Source of the DNA: Oscillospiraceae bacterium
GTDB lineage: Bacteria > Bacillota > Clostridia > Oscillospirales > Ruminococcaceae
Direction: 5' to 3'
DNA: 64,000 nt
Assembly: GCA_009784825.1 (NCBI GenBank)
Contig: WQXO01000004.1
Coordinates: 1-64,000 of the forward strand
Both the position numbers and the translations under genes were made by a program. Shown here in pieces: positions 27,689 to 36,751 of the stretch. Every line of letters starts with the position of its first letter. Within the stretch, counting starts at the first letter, position 1. The notes under the pieces are model-generated. The model saw nothing but the letters and a program-made list of their open reading frames with translations, searched no databases and was not told the origin of the DNA.

Positions 27689-28471
27689 TCACTTTACCGC
27701 AATTCGCAATCTGTATAAAAAAATTATCTCAAATTCACTGTTCATCCTTGATTTAACTAATTCGTAAAATTCATCGACATCGTTTTGGAATGTCTTATCA
27801 ATTTTCAAAGCATCTTGTATACCGCCTTGGCTTAATGCAATGCCGAATATTCCTTCGGGATTGCATTTCTTTGTTTCGTGGCAGACAACTTCTTTAGTAA
27901 ATCGAAACTTCCCGAAATTATTAATCCTGTTAATATACGAGTTTTTGTCATTTCGGACAGCATGTTTTTCCTGTGATTCGCAGATTTGGTCAGCTTTCTT
28001 TCTGATTTTATCATATGCTTGCTCAACCACCCAATCAACTGCGGGAAGCCAGTCACAGTCAAATATTGCAAGAACACCGTCATTTTTCAATATTCTATAT
28101 ATTTCTTCCAACGTACTGTCAATGTCAAACCAATGGAATGCCTGCGAAATTGAAACAATATCTGCATATTCCGATGATAAACCCGTGTTGTTTGACAAAC
28201 CTTTACGAAATGATATATTACTTTCTTTTATATTTCTCTCGGCTTCGTTCAGCATGTCATCATTCGGTTCAATTCCGATTATTGTTTCGGCGATGTCTTT
28301 CCAGATAAGCGTTGACAGCCCTGTTCCGCTACCTATATCAATAATTGTTTTGGTAGTGTTCTTTGAATAAAGCAGAACTGCTTTTGTTATGATTTCAGGC
28401 GGTGTTGGGCGTACAGTGTTATATAAATCTGCGTATCCACTGAACCGTTCAATATTTTTCTCATTTACCAT
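27689..28471 (-). CDS. Class I SAM-dependent methyltransferase
   Basis: A 260-residue methyltransferase of the UbiE/SmtA-like class (type 11 fold). The SAM-binding glycine motif is IIDIGSGTGLS (~44-54), and ISQAFHWFDIDSTLEEIYRIL (~109-129) is the typical post-motif helix; the HWFD sequence is frequent in the group that includes yeast Crg1 and plant homologues. The substrate is unknown. ATG 28471 is chosen over a start at 28495 because AGGAGGGA lies directly upstream. It is read between an FNT-type transporter and mutL, with 13 and 19 bases of spacing. Confidence 0.85.
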   Translation of the reverse strand: MVNEKNIERFSGYADLYNTVRPTPPEIITKAVLLYSKNTTKTIIDIGSGTGLSTLIWKDIAETIIGIEPNDDMLNEAERNIKESNISFRKGLSNNTGLSSEYADIVSISQAFHWFDIDSTLEEIYRILKNDGVLAIFDCDWLPAVDWVVEQAYDKIRKKADQICESQEKHAVRNDKNSYINRINNFGKFRFTKEVVCHETKKCNPEGIFGIALSQGGIQDALKIDKTFQNDVDEFYELVKSRMNSEFEIIFLYRLRIAVK

Positions 28472-28484
28472 AAATCTATCCCTC

Positions 28485-29117
28485 CTACTTCGCACCGTTC
28501 CTGTATTTTTCCAAATACCCTGTTCCCATTCCGCCTATTAAATTCCCCGCCGCAACAATCAGCAAAATCGGAACCATCTCAATTTCAAACCCAACTGTAA
28601 ACGAATAAAAAGCGAAGAAGAATATGTCAGCCACGATATGCTCGGGAACGCACACCACGAATGTGGCGATGAAGATTATAGTCAAAGCTAATGAGGCAAT
28701 TCTGTTATCGGGGAACGCTTTCGGGGTAAGACAAGCACAGGCTACCAAAAAACCGCAGAATATCGAAAGTATAAAAAGGCTCAAAAAATTATCGTCTAAT
28801 CTGAAGCCGGCAATTGCTTTTATTCTCTCGATATGTATATCATTGGCAAACCGTGTACAGCTCAGCAAAAATGCATATATAACACAGCCTACCGTGTTCC
28901 CGAGGAGTGCGATAATTATGTCAATAACCTTGTATTCCTTAAATGGAAATAAAGCGAATACACGGGTCACAAGCATTCCGAAAAACGCAGTTACCAACAT
29001 TATTCCCGCTGTGAAAAAGAACGCTCCCGCCGGATTATTCCCAACTGCAAGAAACGCAGTTGCACCGATTGATATGTACATTCCGCACATGACCGAGCTT
29101 ATAATTTTTTTAGTCAT
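28485..29117 (-). CDS. Formate/nitrite transporter (FNT) family protein, divergent
   Basis: A 210-residue membrane protein with six predicted transmembrane segments. It matches the FNT fold (FocA, NirC, HSC) through LLGNTVGCVIYAFLL, the central-histidine segment VCVPEHIVADIFFF (usual form E-H-S-I/V-A-N) and the final VAAGNLIGGMGTGYL helix. FNT channels move formate, nitrite or hydrosulfide. It is shorter than FocA (about 280 residues), so the substrate is uncertain; formate would fit a fermentative anaerobe. It overlaps the U32 gene by 8 bases. Confidence 0.8.
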   Translation of the reverse strand: MTKKIISSVMCGMYISIGATAFLAVGNNPAGAFFFTAGIMLVTAFFGMLVTRVFALFPFKEYKVIDIIIALLGNTVGCVIYAFLLSCTRFANDIHIERIKAIAGFRLDDNFLSLFILSIFCGFLVACACLTPKAFPDNRIASLALTIIFIATFVVCVPEHIVADIFFFAFYSFTVGFEIEMVPILLIVAAGNLIGGMGTGYLEKYRNGAK

Positions 29118-30372
29118 TTTGTCCCCCGATAATATTATAATTTATTGTGTTATTTTTAATGATTTCCTGTGAAATTAGTTCAATTGATTTTCGCCTTAAT
29201 TGATTAATTTCGGCAACGCTTACCGCTAAACCACTACTTATTTCACAAGTTATCTCACCTAATGAAAATATAGTCCCGCCTAATTTTGATAGCTGTTCGC
29301 TAACGGTGTTAGCAATTATTTCTTTAGTTTTTGCTTTCTCAGGAATACCACCCTCAACCGAAACGGATAAATCATTCAAAAAAACAGAACATTTAATCGG
29401 AATATCATGTTTTATTAAAACGTAAAAGTTTATAGAATGTCGCTTGTATATTTCGTGTTTCACTTTCTTAACCGCACTTGTACCGGCGATAACATTTTCC
29501 TTAGTGCGAACACCGTTCATGTCGGAATAATCACCGATGAAATACCCGTCTGTGAACCCGCTCCTTGAATATACATCATGCAGTAATTGCAAATCCGGGA
29601 TTTCACCGTTAATAGCCTTGCGGCAGGCGGTTACTGCGGCAGTAACATATTCCGGACGTTTCATTCTACCCTCAATTTTAATTGAAGTTACACCCGCTTT
29701 TTTCAGCTTGTCCATGTGTTCAATAAGTGATAAATCCTTCAACGATAATGCATATTCACCATCGTCTGAAATAAAATTAAGTCTGCACGGTTGGGCACAC
29801 GAACCACGATTACCGCTTCGTTCACCCGAACCCCAGAACGCACTCATATAACACTGACCGCTCACCGAAACGCAGTGTGACCCATGAACGAATACTTCAA
29901 TCTCAATACCGGAATTCTCACATATATCGGTTATTTCAACGAGTGACAATTCTCGTGCTAATACCACCCGTGAAAACCCCATTTGTTTCAATAGTTTCGC
30001 ACCGTAAGATGATGTCACGGTCATTTGTGTTGAAGCGTGCAAAGGCATATCGGGGACAGTGTCTTTAATTATTTTGGCAACTGCAAGGTCTTGAACGATT
30101 ATTGCGTGAACACCTGCTCTTGCGGCGACTAAAACACATTCACACACGTCACCTAACTCATCGTCGAACACGAGTGTGTTAAGGGCGAGGTATACTTTCA
30201 CCCCGTATAACCTGCACTTTTCAACGGCTTCGCACAAGGCTTCATAATCGAAATTACCGGCATTATTGCGTGCAGAAAACCTCTTTAACCCTAAATAAAC
30301 TGCGTCCGCACCGGAATCCAGTGCGGCATTCAGCATATCCATATTCCCGCAGGGTGCCAATATTTCTAACAT
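29110..30372 (-). CDS. U32 family protein (tRNA/rRNA hydroxylation type)
   Basis: A 420-residue U32-family protein. The N-terminal LAPCGNMDMLNAALDSGADAVYLG is classic, and the cysteine signature EVFVHGSHCVSVSGQC (~165-180) plus a second Cys pair (SCAQPCR) make an iron-sulfur site plausible. Although named peptidases, studied U32 proteins (TrhP, RlhA) hydroxylate RNA using prephenate or related substrates, giving ho5U34 or ho5C. This is one of two U32 genes in the window. It overlaps zapA by 7 bases. Confidence 0.88.
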   Translation of the reverse strand: MLEILAPCGNMDMLNAALDSGADAVYLGLKRFSARNNAGNFDYEALCEAVEKCRLYGVKVYLALNTLVFDDELGDVCECVLVAARAGVHAIIVQDLAVAKIIKDTVPDMPLHASTQMTVTSSYGAKLLKQMGFSRVVLARELSLVEITDICENSGIEIEVFVHGSHCVSVSGQCYMSAFWGSGERSGNRGSCAQPCRLNFISDDGEYALSLKDLSLIEHMDKLKKAGVTSIKIEGRMKRPEYVTAAVTACRKAINGEIPDLQLLHDVYSRSGFTDGYFIGDYSDMNGVRTKENVIAGTSAVKKVKHEIYKRHSINFYVLIKHDIPIKCSVFLNDLSVSVEGGIPEKAKTKEIIANTVSEQLSKLGGTIFSLGEITCEISSGLAVSVAEINQLRRKSIELISQEIIKNNTINYNIIGGQND

Positions 30373-31001
30373 ATTGACAGCTGTCCGTCGTCTGCTAAAG
30401 CAGCAAGGCGTTGCTTTAACTCCTCGTTTTCACTGCATAATTCCTCGTTTTCCCTTTGCAAGCGAATAATCTCCTTTTCCTTTGTTTGAACATAATCGTC
30501 AAAGGATTTTTCAAAATTCGCTAATGTCTCCCGAAGAATTTCATTTTCCTCAGTTTTGGCATCAGCATACTCCTCAACCTCCGAGGCGGCACTTTTATAA
30601 GTGCCGTGGGCGTGTTCGTCCCACACTTTCTCATATTCGAGAAGCTTAGAGCGTAGGTCATAGTTCTCCTGCTCCTTAACATTGGCAATCTGAACCAATT
30701 CACTTTCTGCACTGGACATATTTTCATAAAGGAGCTGTTTATTCTTTGCTTCCATTTCCTCAATTTGTGATTTCAAGTCACCGAGCCGCTTGACATAATT
30801 CATTTTCTCGGTGTCGATACATTCCAGCAAATCAAAGGCAGTAAGCGTTAAAACCTCGATTTCCGGTCTGTTCCTCATTTGATTGCGGAATTCACTAATT
30901 TTCACCTCTAATGAAGCGGCTAATTGTTCAATCCGCTCCGGTGCTTCATCAGTTATCAGTGAATAGTCACGATTATTAATCTTGATTTGTATTTTTTCCA
31001 T
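30366..31001 (-). CDS. zapA: Cell division protein ZapA with long coiled coil
   Basis: A 211-residue protein. Residues ~1-95 match ZapA (KIQIKINNRDYSLITDEAPERIEQLA), which bundles FtsZ filaments. The rest (~75-205) is a long Glu-rich coiled coil, much longer than in E. coli ZapA (109 residues) but known in Clostridial ZapA-like proteins. ATG 31001 is preferred over a TTG six bases earlier. It lies between cdaR and U32. Confidence 0.85.
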   Translation of the reverse strand: MEKIQIKINNRDYSLITDEAPERIEQLAASLEVKISEFRNQMRNRPEIEVLTLTAFDLLECIDTEKMNYVKRLGDLKSQIEEMEAKNKQLLYENMSSAESELVQIANVKEQENYDLRSKLLEYEKVWDEHAHGTYKSAASEVEEYADAKTEENEILRETLANFEKSFDDYVQTKEKEIIRLQRENEELCSENEELKQRLAALADDGQLSIC

Positions 31002-31020
31002 ATACAATGCCCCATTTCTG

Positions 31021-32304
31021 TTAGTCGATTTTGATTATTTCAATATTAATTCTATACTCTTCAACAACCCACGCCTCAACATTTGAACCCGGAATACGGA
31101 AATTCACCCCGATAGTTCGTGTTCCCTCTGAAATTTCAATCCCTGCCATATTAATCGTCATAGTTATATCAGCAGATGACATTTCATAAATAACACTTGA
31201 AGGCCCAACCACCTTGACCGAAATCTGTTTTGTTATGTAGTTTACACTATATCCTGCCGGAACATTAATTGTGGTGAAATTATCGCTTGAAACCTCAAAC
31301 ACCCTTTGCCCATAATCGTCAACATCTTCAAAGGTTAGAACCGCCGTGTTTATCCCCGTCATATTAGTGTATTCCTCGGGAAGCTCAATAATTATTGAAT
31401 ACCCTCCCTGTAAATCCCTAAGCGTAAGCTCATTAAGTGAAACTGTACCAATGCTCATAACATCGTGATTATCAATGGAAAAATCGGGAGAAGAAAGAGT
31501 GAGTTCTTCCGGATAAATCCTCATACGTTCCCATAAAGATGCCCTGTCAAAGTTATTCGGGGCGTTTATCAGCGATACATCAAGAGGAAGCGTTTTCTGC
31601 TTAAACACGGGTACAGTCACATCATATCCCCTATTTTCATAAAGGATATTATTGTTTATTATTCTCTCACCGTACTTATCATAAAAAATAAGCTCCCCAC
31701 GCAGTTCCGACGTATATATTAACACATCTGAGCTTGTCACCACCACCTCGGCACGGTCAACCTCATCAATCAAGGATTTCTCACCACGGATAACAACCGT
31801 TGACGGATTAACCACAACATTGTCATAATCAATCTGCATTCCCTCAATCGCCGAAACACCCGATATATTCGGAATAATCGTAAGCGTTTTTCGGTCTTGC
31901 TGGATTATATTAACGGTCTTGGTTTCGAGCGGATTTAAAATTTCGCAGATTATCCCGTCACGCTTATTAAATATAATATCAGCGACATATTCACCCGGCC
32001 CGCTCACTTTTGAAAAATCGAGGTAAGCATCGAAATCCTCTGCTCTTATTCCGCCAATTTCATAACGTTTCCCTTGAATTCTCAATTCGACAGTGCTGTT
32101 AAAATCCTCAGAAAGAGTCAAATTATCGTCAAGCATAAAAGCAGTCGGATTAGCGGTCACAGGTAAAACAAAACTTTTCGTGACATTCGGGAACAGCTGA
32201 AAGGATATAGCAAACCACGCAATTACCGCTAAAATAACAGCGAAAATAATTGACCTCAAATTCGTTATAAACGATTTCAAAAAATTAATTACGATATTGT
32301 TCAT
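31021..32304 (-). CDS. cdaR: YbbR-domain protein CdaR, regulator of CdaA
   Basis: A 427-residue extracytoplasmic protein with one N-terminal transmembrane helix (residues ~15-33) and about four repeats of the YbbR domain (~50-420, each with a VxVxG-type strand pair such as VVIRGEKSLIDEVDRAEV). CdaR modulates the diadenylate cyclase CdaA at the membrane. It overlaps cdaA by four bases (ATGA), the usual cdaA-cdaR order; glmM, which often follows, is not here. Confidence 0.92.
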   Translation of the reverse strand: MNNIVINFLKSFITNLRSIIFAVILAVIAWFAISFQLFPNVTKSFVLPVTANPTAFMLDDNLTLSEDFNSTVELRIQGKRYEIGGIRAEDFDAYLDFSKVSGPGEYVADIIFNKRDGIICEILNPLETKTVNIIQQDRKTLTIIPNISGVSAIEGMQIDYDNVVVNPSTVVIRGEKSLIDEVDRAEVVVTSSDVLIYTSELRGELIFYDKYGERIINNNILYENRGYDVTVPVFKQKTLPLDVSLINAPNNFDRASLWERMRIYPEELTLSSPDFSIDNHDVMSIGTVSLNELTLRDLQGGYSIIIELPEEYTNMTGINTAVLTFEDVDDYGQRVFEVSSDNFTTINVPAGYSVNYITKQISVKVVGPSSVIYEMSSADITMTINMAGIEISEGTRTIGVNFRIPGSNVEAWVVEEYRINIEIIKID

Positions 32305-33197
32305 TCTTCCTCCTTGAGAGGTTTTCTTTTTTCACGTTTAGGTTTATCCTGTTTATTCTGTTTGTTCTGTGATGTCGGCATAAGTGATTGTGTCAGATAA
32401 TCGTTCAGCTTCTGATAATTGAAGCCTCTATGAAGTACACCGTTTTCTGCTATAGAGATTATGCCCGTTTCTTCCGAAACTATAATGACAACCGCATCGG
32501 AAATTTCGCTCATTCCGATAGCCGCACGGTGACGAGAACCCAAATCCTTAGAAATAAGCTCTTCCTTTTGCGGCTTAGGGAGGAAACATCCCGCCGCATA
32601 AACCAAACCGTCACGAACGATTACCGCACCATCATGCAACGGTGTGTTCGGGTGGAATATATTCCCGAACAATTCCTCAGAGGGAATGGCGTTTAATATA
32701 GTCCCCGTGCTGATTTGCTCGCCGAGCTTGGTATCACGCTCAATAACTATTAACGCTCCGGTAGCCTTGCGTGACAGCTTTTCACAAGCGTTGGTAATCT
32801 GTTCGATTGCCCCGCTCATCTTATACGAATAATTCCCCGGCTCAAAAGGCTGCGTAATTGTTTTAACCAACTTAACCCGCCCCATTTTTTCAAGAATTCT
32901 CCTCAATTCGGGCTGGAACATTACAATAATCGCAATAATACCCATGTTTATAATCGTTTCACTCAAAACACCGAGAACCTTGAATTCAAGCTGATTTAAC
33001 AGCATGGTAATAACAAAAATAAAGAAAATCCCTTTTAAGAGCTGCTCCGCACGAGTTTCTTTAACAAATCTGATAAGGATATAAATAAACCATGTCAAAA
33101 TGAGAATTTCGACATAGTCCACAAACGACATTGTTTTAATAACGCTTATGGTATTATCGAGTATGTCTGATAAATAAAATCTCAAATTCGTAAACAA
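32301..33197 (-). CDS. cdaA: Diadenylate cyclase CdaA
   Basis: A 298-residue membrane enzyme that makes cyclic di-AMP from two ATP. Three N-terminal transmembrane segments (about 30-95) precede the DAC domain, with the catalytic DGA motif at 189-191 (LHDGAVIV) and the RHR motif at 222-224 (LGSRHRAAIG). The C-terminus is very basic (KQNKQDKPKREKRKPLKEEE). c-di-AMP controls potassium and osmolyte uptake and wall homeostasis. It starts 4 bases after a binding-protein-like lipoprotein gene, which is an unusual neighbour. Confidence 0.96.
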   Translation of the reverse strand: MFTNLRFYLSDILDNTISVIKTMSFVDYVEILILTWFIYILIRFVKETRAEQLLKGIFFIFVITMLLNQLEFKVLGVLSETIINMGIIAIIVMFQPELRRILEKMGRVKLVKTITQPFEPGNYSYKMSGAIEQITNACEKLSRKATGALIVIERDTKLGEQISTGTILNAIPSEELFGNIFHPNTPLHDGAVIVRDGLVYAAGCFLPKPQKEELISKDLGSRHRAAIGMSEISDAVVIIVSEETGIISIAENGVLHRGFNYQKLNDYLTQSLMPTSQNKQNKQDKPKREKRKPLKEEE

Positions 33198-33201
33198 AGC
33201 A

Positions 33202-34110
33202 TTAGCTCCTCATAGCATTAAATTCTGTCGTTAAGAGTGAAATCACCGAGATAATCCGTGCAGTGGGTCTTTCAAAAAAGGTGTTGTCGATAATTATAAC
33301 TCTTTCATCAATCACCGCATCAAGCTGAGAATAATACTCGTCCTCAAGTAAATCCTCAATTGTGTAATTGCTGTTTAAAATTATAACATCGGGTTGGGTG
33401 ACAAGCAGCTTGGACTTGTCATATATATAACCTGCCCCGCTTACTGCCAAGTTATTGCCGAAACAGGATATTACCGAGCTTTCCAAGGTATCTCCGGTTG
33501 CCAACGCAAGATTTTCCGTTATATATACGAAGTTACCTAATTTTACAACATTCGGGTTGTCACAGACACGGGAAATTACAGAAAAAGTCCTTTCCCCCTC
33601 CTCCTCACCGACAAATCCACCGTGAAGAATTACTCCGATTATTCGATAAACATTTTTGAACTCATCTAAGTTTTTAGGGTTCGGAATAACCACAACCGCA
33701 ATCCCCTCTAATTCCAATGTCTTCCTGTCCATAGCTGACACGGGGGAGGAGGTGATTAATAAATCGGGAGCAGCTTTTATAATCCTGTCAACCTCTAAAT
33801 TAATTCCGCTTCCAAAGCTTTGAATACCCCTTATTTGAGCGGGATAATCGCAATAGTCGCTTCTCCCGATTATTCTGTGTTCCTCGCCGAATTCGTGTAA
33901 AATCTCACACAAAACAGGTGAAAGGCAGGTAATTCTCTCAGGGGGTTCGCTAATTATAACGCCATCGATTATCACCGGATAGGGTGACGGTTCATCGGAA
34001 ATTTCCGGCATTGTTTGTAAGGTTTCCGTTGCGACCGGTCTATTATTGAATAAATCACACCCGCATAATAAAACTGCAGTAATTATAAGTAAAACTAATA
34101 TTTTTTTCAA
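33202..34110 (-). CDS. BtuF/FhuD-like substrate-binding lipoprotein, orphan
   Basis: A 302-residue lipoprotein with lipobox LLCGC (Cys ~19). The mature part fits the class III periplasmic binding protein fold (BtuF/FepB type): PPERITCLSPVLCEILHEFG, then DRIIKAAPDLLITSSP and VVVIPNPKNLDEFKN. These usually deliver cobalamin, heme or siderophores to an ABC importer, but no permease or ATPase gene is beside it. It lies inside the dusB-cdaA operon with four-base overlap on dusB, so it may have a signalling or sensing role (inference). Confidence 0.82.
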   Translation of the reverse strand: MKKILVLLIITAVLLCGCDLFNNRPVATETLQTMPEISDEPSPYPVIIDGVIISEPPERITCLSPVLCEILHEFGEEHRIIGRSDYCDYPAQIRGIQSFGSGINLEVDRIIKAAPDLLITSSPVSAMDRKTLELEGIAVVVIPNPKNLDEFKNVYRIIGVILHGGFVGEEEGERTFSVISRVCDNPNVVKLGNFVYITENLALATGDTLESSVISCFGNNLAVSGAGYIYDKSKLLVTQPDVIILNSNYTIEDLLEDEYYSQLDAVIDERVIIIDNTFFERPTARIISVISLLTTEFNAMRS

Positions 34111-35060
34111 TTAACAATCACCTTATCTATCAATTCGTATAAATCATCAAGAGTGTTCATGCCCATGCACTGATTTCTGAATTCTGCCGCACCCCTAATC
34201 CCTTTAATGTACCATGCGGCGTGCTTTCGAGCCTCTCTCATCCCTATATACTCACCCTTGTTTTTTACGATTAATTCGATATGCTCACGCATTATTTCCA
34301 TTTTTTCAGAAAGCGACATATCGATTATTGTATTGTCAGCGATTTCTTGGAAAATCCACGGTCTCCCGAAAGCCGCTCTGCCAATCATCACCAAATCACA
34401 ACCGGTCTGCTTGTACATTTCGTTGCAGGAAACGGCACAAGTCACGTCGCCGTTCCCGATTACGGGGATTTTCACAGCGTTCTTAACGTCGGCAATTGCT
34501 TTCCAATCAGCTTTACCGGAATACATTTGAACCCGTGTCCTACCGTGAACAGTTACCGCATCAGCACCGTTTGCTTCAGCAATTTTCGCAATTTCAACAG
34601 CGTTAATGCTACTTTCGTCCCAGCCTGTGCGAATTTTCACGGTGACGGGAATGCTTACAGATTTTGTAACAGCTTCAACAATTTCACCGAAAAGCCTCGG
34701 ATTTTTCATAAGAGCAGAACCGCTACCCGTGCTTATAACCTTATTGACAGGGCAACCTGCGTTAATGTCGATGATGTCGGGGCGGTATTCCAAAGCCATA
34801 ACCGCCGCTTTCGCCATAAATTCAGGCTCACTCCCGAATAGCTGAACAGACATAGGACGCTCATAATCGGTAACCTTTAAAAGCTCGGCAGTCCGCTTAT
34901 CGCCGTAGACTAAACCCTTAGCACTCGTCATTTCTCCGACAACATAAGCCACCCCAAACCTCTTCGCCATGCACCTGAAAGCATGGTCGGCTACATCTGC
35001 CATTGGGGCAAGTGCCGCAGTTTTATTAATTCTGACATTTTTGATATATATGTGTTCCAT
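34107..35060 (-). CDS. dusB: tRNA-dihydrouridine synthase DusB
   Basis: A 317-residue FMN enzyme reducing uridine to dihydrouridine in the tRNA D-loop. Key parts are AALAPMADVADHAFR at the N-terminus, the catalytic Cys in NAGCPVNKVISTGSGSALM (~100-118), KIRTGWDE, VTVHGRTR and the VIGNGDV loop. ATG 35060 is chosen over an in-frame start at 35084, which lies upstream of the -10 box of the promoter. No clear Shine-Dalgarno precedes it and the leader is only about 7 bases. It heads the dusB-lipoprotein-cdaA-cdaR-zapA-U32 run. Confidence 0.93.
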   Translation of the reverse strand: MEHIYIKNVRINKTAALAPMADVADHAFRCMAKRFGVAYVVGEMTSAKGLVYGDKRTAELLKVTDYERPMSVQLFGSEPEFMAKAAVMALEYRPDIIDINAGCPVNKVISTGSGSALMKNPRLFGEIVEAVTKSVSIPVTVKIRTGWDESSINAVEIAKIAEANGADAVTVHGRTRVQMYSGKADWKAIADVKNAVKIPVIGNGDVTCAVSCNEMYKQTGCDLVMIGRAAFGRPWIFQEIADNTIIDMSLSEKMEIMREHIELIVKNKGEYIGMREARKHAAWYIKGIRGAAEFRNQCMGMNTLDDLYELIDKVIVN

Positions 35061-35074
35061 AATAATTATCAATA

Positions 35075-35103
35075 AGTATAGCATTTTTTTATATATAATG
35101 CAA
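35075..35103 (-). promoter_or_regulatory. Promoter of dusB (TTGCAT-17-TATACT)
   Basis: On the minus strand TTGCAT (35103-35098) and TATACT (35080-35075) lie 17 bases apart. The predicted start site falls about 7 bases before the dusB ATG at 35060, so the transcript would be almost leaderless. Confidence 0.75.
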
Positions 35104-35122
35104 TAGCTTTTATAAAAATAAT

Positions 35123-35154
35123 AAGGGTTTCCTTAAATTTCATAGGAAACCCTT
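35123..35154 (-). terminator. Rho-independent terminator after phzF-like gene
   Basis: AAGGGTTTCCT (35123-35133) pairs perfectly with AGGAAACCCTT (35144-35154) around a 10-base loop. On the minus strand TTATTATTTTTAT follows, so it ends the pfkA-folT-proC-phzF unit just upstream of the dusB promoter. Confidence 0.88.
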
Positions 35155-35159
35155 GTTTT

Positions 35160-35957
35160 CTAAATCATTATTTCACCGGATAAGTATAACACGGCTTTTC
35201 CCCCGATTATAACTCTTTCCCCGTGCAGCATACAGTCAATGTCACCCGCCCGAGCGGACACCTGCCTTGCCCACATTTTGGATTTGCCTAATTTTTCCGC
35301 CCAGTAAGGTATTAATGTGCAGTGTGCCCTACCGGTTACAGGGTCTTCATCAACCCCTGCATTAGGGGCGAAAAATCTTGAAACGAAATCACACAGATTA
35401 CCCGGTGCAGTGATTATAACACCGAAGTTATCGTTCAACATTCCCGCTTCTTCTTTAATTCTCTTTAATTTTTCAAAATCAGGCTTGATATTTTTAACTT
35501 GAAGCTCGTTTTCTAAAATTACCATAAAATCATTCGCCAAATACACGCCTTTATTAGTACAGGAGAACGCTTCATCAAAGGCTTTGTAGCTTTCGACCGC
35601 CCTCGCCCTCCTCACCGGAAAATCAAGGAAAAGCATTTCACCCTTCCGCTCCACCCGAACTGCACCGCTCATGGTTTTGAAGCTGATGTCCTTAGCGTTC
35701 TTTTCAAAAAACTTAAACAAGACAAAAGCACTCGCAATGGTGGCATGACCGCATAAATCCACCTCCATTTTCGGAGTAAACCACCTAAGAACATAATAAT
35801 CCTCACGTTTTAATACAAAAGCAGTCTCCGATAAATTATTCTCAGCGGCGATGTTTTGTAACACTATATCATCGGGGAAAGCGTCCATTATGCAGACCCC
35901 TGCCGGATTTCCTTTGAATAATTCCTCGGTGAACACATCAACTACGTAATACTTCAT
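35160..35957 (-). CDS. PhzF-family isomerase/epimerase-like protein
   Basis: A 265-residue protein with the diaminopimelate-epimerase-like double fold of PhzF. The catalytic Glu is present in NLSETAFVLKRED (~41), the KGNPAGVC motif (~15-22) and the FAPNAGVDEDPVTGRAHC motif (~200-217) are intact. PhzF itself isomerises a phenazine precursor, but most family members are of unknown function and no phenazine genes are near. ATG 35957 is used (the ORF continues upstream into proC); it overlaps proC by four bases (ATGA). Confidence 0.88.
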   Translation of the reverse strand: MKYYVVDVFTEELFKGNPAGVCIMDAFPDDIVLQNIAAENNLSETAFVLKREDYYVLRWFTPKMEVDLCGHATIASAFVLFKFFEKNAKDISFKTMSGAVRVERKGEMLFLDFPVRRARAVESYKAFDEAFSCTNKGVYLANDFMVILENELQVKNIKPDFEKLKRIKEEAGMLNDNFGVIITAPGNLCDFVSRFFAPNAGVDEDPVTGRAHCTLIPYWAEKLGKSKMWARQVSARAGDIDCMLHGERVIIGGKAVLYLSGEIMI

Positions 35958-36751
35958 TCTTCCCTCCCTAATTCCCAAGCACGTGCAGTACACGCCTCAC
36001 ACGCTGACTTAACCGCCTCAAGCAACCCTTTTTCATGTAACTGACTTAACCCTGCCTCGGTAGTCCCGCCTTTTGAGGCAACCTGTGAAATTAAATCATC
36101 TACCGACATTCCGGAATCCATGAGCATTTTTCCCGAACCGATTAATGTCTGCGAAAACAGGTTTAACGCCGCTTTTTCACTAATCCCCTGTTGAACCGCA
36201 TAATCTGTGAACCCTTTTGCAAACAGATATATAAACGCAGGCGAAGATGCGTTTATGCAGATAATCTCGTTCATTTTATCCGGAGGAATGACTTCGTTTA
36301 TCCCTAAACCTCCAAACACCGATAATGCGAACTGCAGTTCATCACGAGAAGTCAGTTCATCAGTTGAAACCGCACTCGCCCCCAAGCCTAACATCATAGG
36401 TGTGTTCGGCATAATGCGAATTACTTTCGTGCTTGGCAACGTTCGTGAACGAATGAACTCGGCAGTTATTCCCGCACAGATTGATATTATGACTTTATCG
36501 GCTGTTACGGCAGGGGCAATTTTACGAAGGAGTTCATCAACGGACTGCGGTTTCACAGCAAGCAGAATGTATTTGCATTTTTCAACAACCTCAAGCTCAC
36601 TATTAAGCCAAATCCCTCCATATTCCTCAATAAATGCCCGCTTATCTGAAAAAGCGTCATATCCGTATAACCTTGCAAAACTCTTATTATCGACGCCCCT
36701 TATGATAACCTCGCCCATATTACCGATACCGATTATTCCGAGAGTTTTCAT
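35954..36751 (-). CDS. proC: Pyrroline-5-carboxylate reductase
   Basis: A 265-residue NAD(P)H-dependent enzyme, last step of proline synthesis. The Rossmann motif GIIGIGNMGEVIIRG is at the N-terminus; AGITAEFIRSRTLP and RIMPNTPMMLGLGASAV (~110-135) and the C-terminal SKGGTTEAGLSQL motif (~230-242) are diagnostic. It overlaps folT by four bases upstream and the PhzF-like gene by four downstream, so translation of the three is probably coupled. proA and proB are not in the window. Confidence 0.94.
   Translation of the reverse strand: MKTLGIIGIGNMGEVIIRGVDNKSFARLYGYDAFSDKRAFIEEYGGIWLNSELEVVEKCKYILLAVKPQSVDELLRKIAPAVTADKVIISICAGITAEFIRSRTLPSTKVIRIMPNTPMMLGLGASAVSTDELTSRDELQFALSVFGGLGINEVIPPDKMNEIICINASSPAFIYLFAKGFTDYAVQQGISEKAALNLFSQTLIGSGKMLMDSGMSVDDLISQVASKGGTTEAGLSQLHEKGLLEAVKSACEACTARAWELGREE

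Noticed and set aside
27840-28370. Long plus-strand frame opposite the methyltransferase at 27689-28471
   Set aside because: Product is low-complexity hydrophobic/serine-rich, no start signal, and the minus-strand gene has clear motifs.
34281-34841. Long open frame on the plus strand opposite dusB
   Set aside because: It lies wholly inside dusB, has no ribosome-binding site or promoter and a composition expected from the reverse strand.
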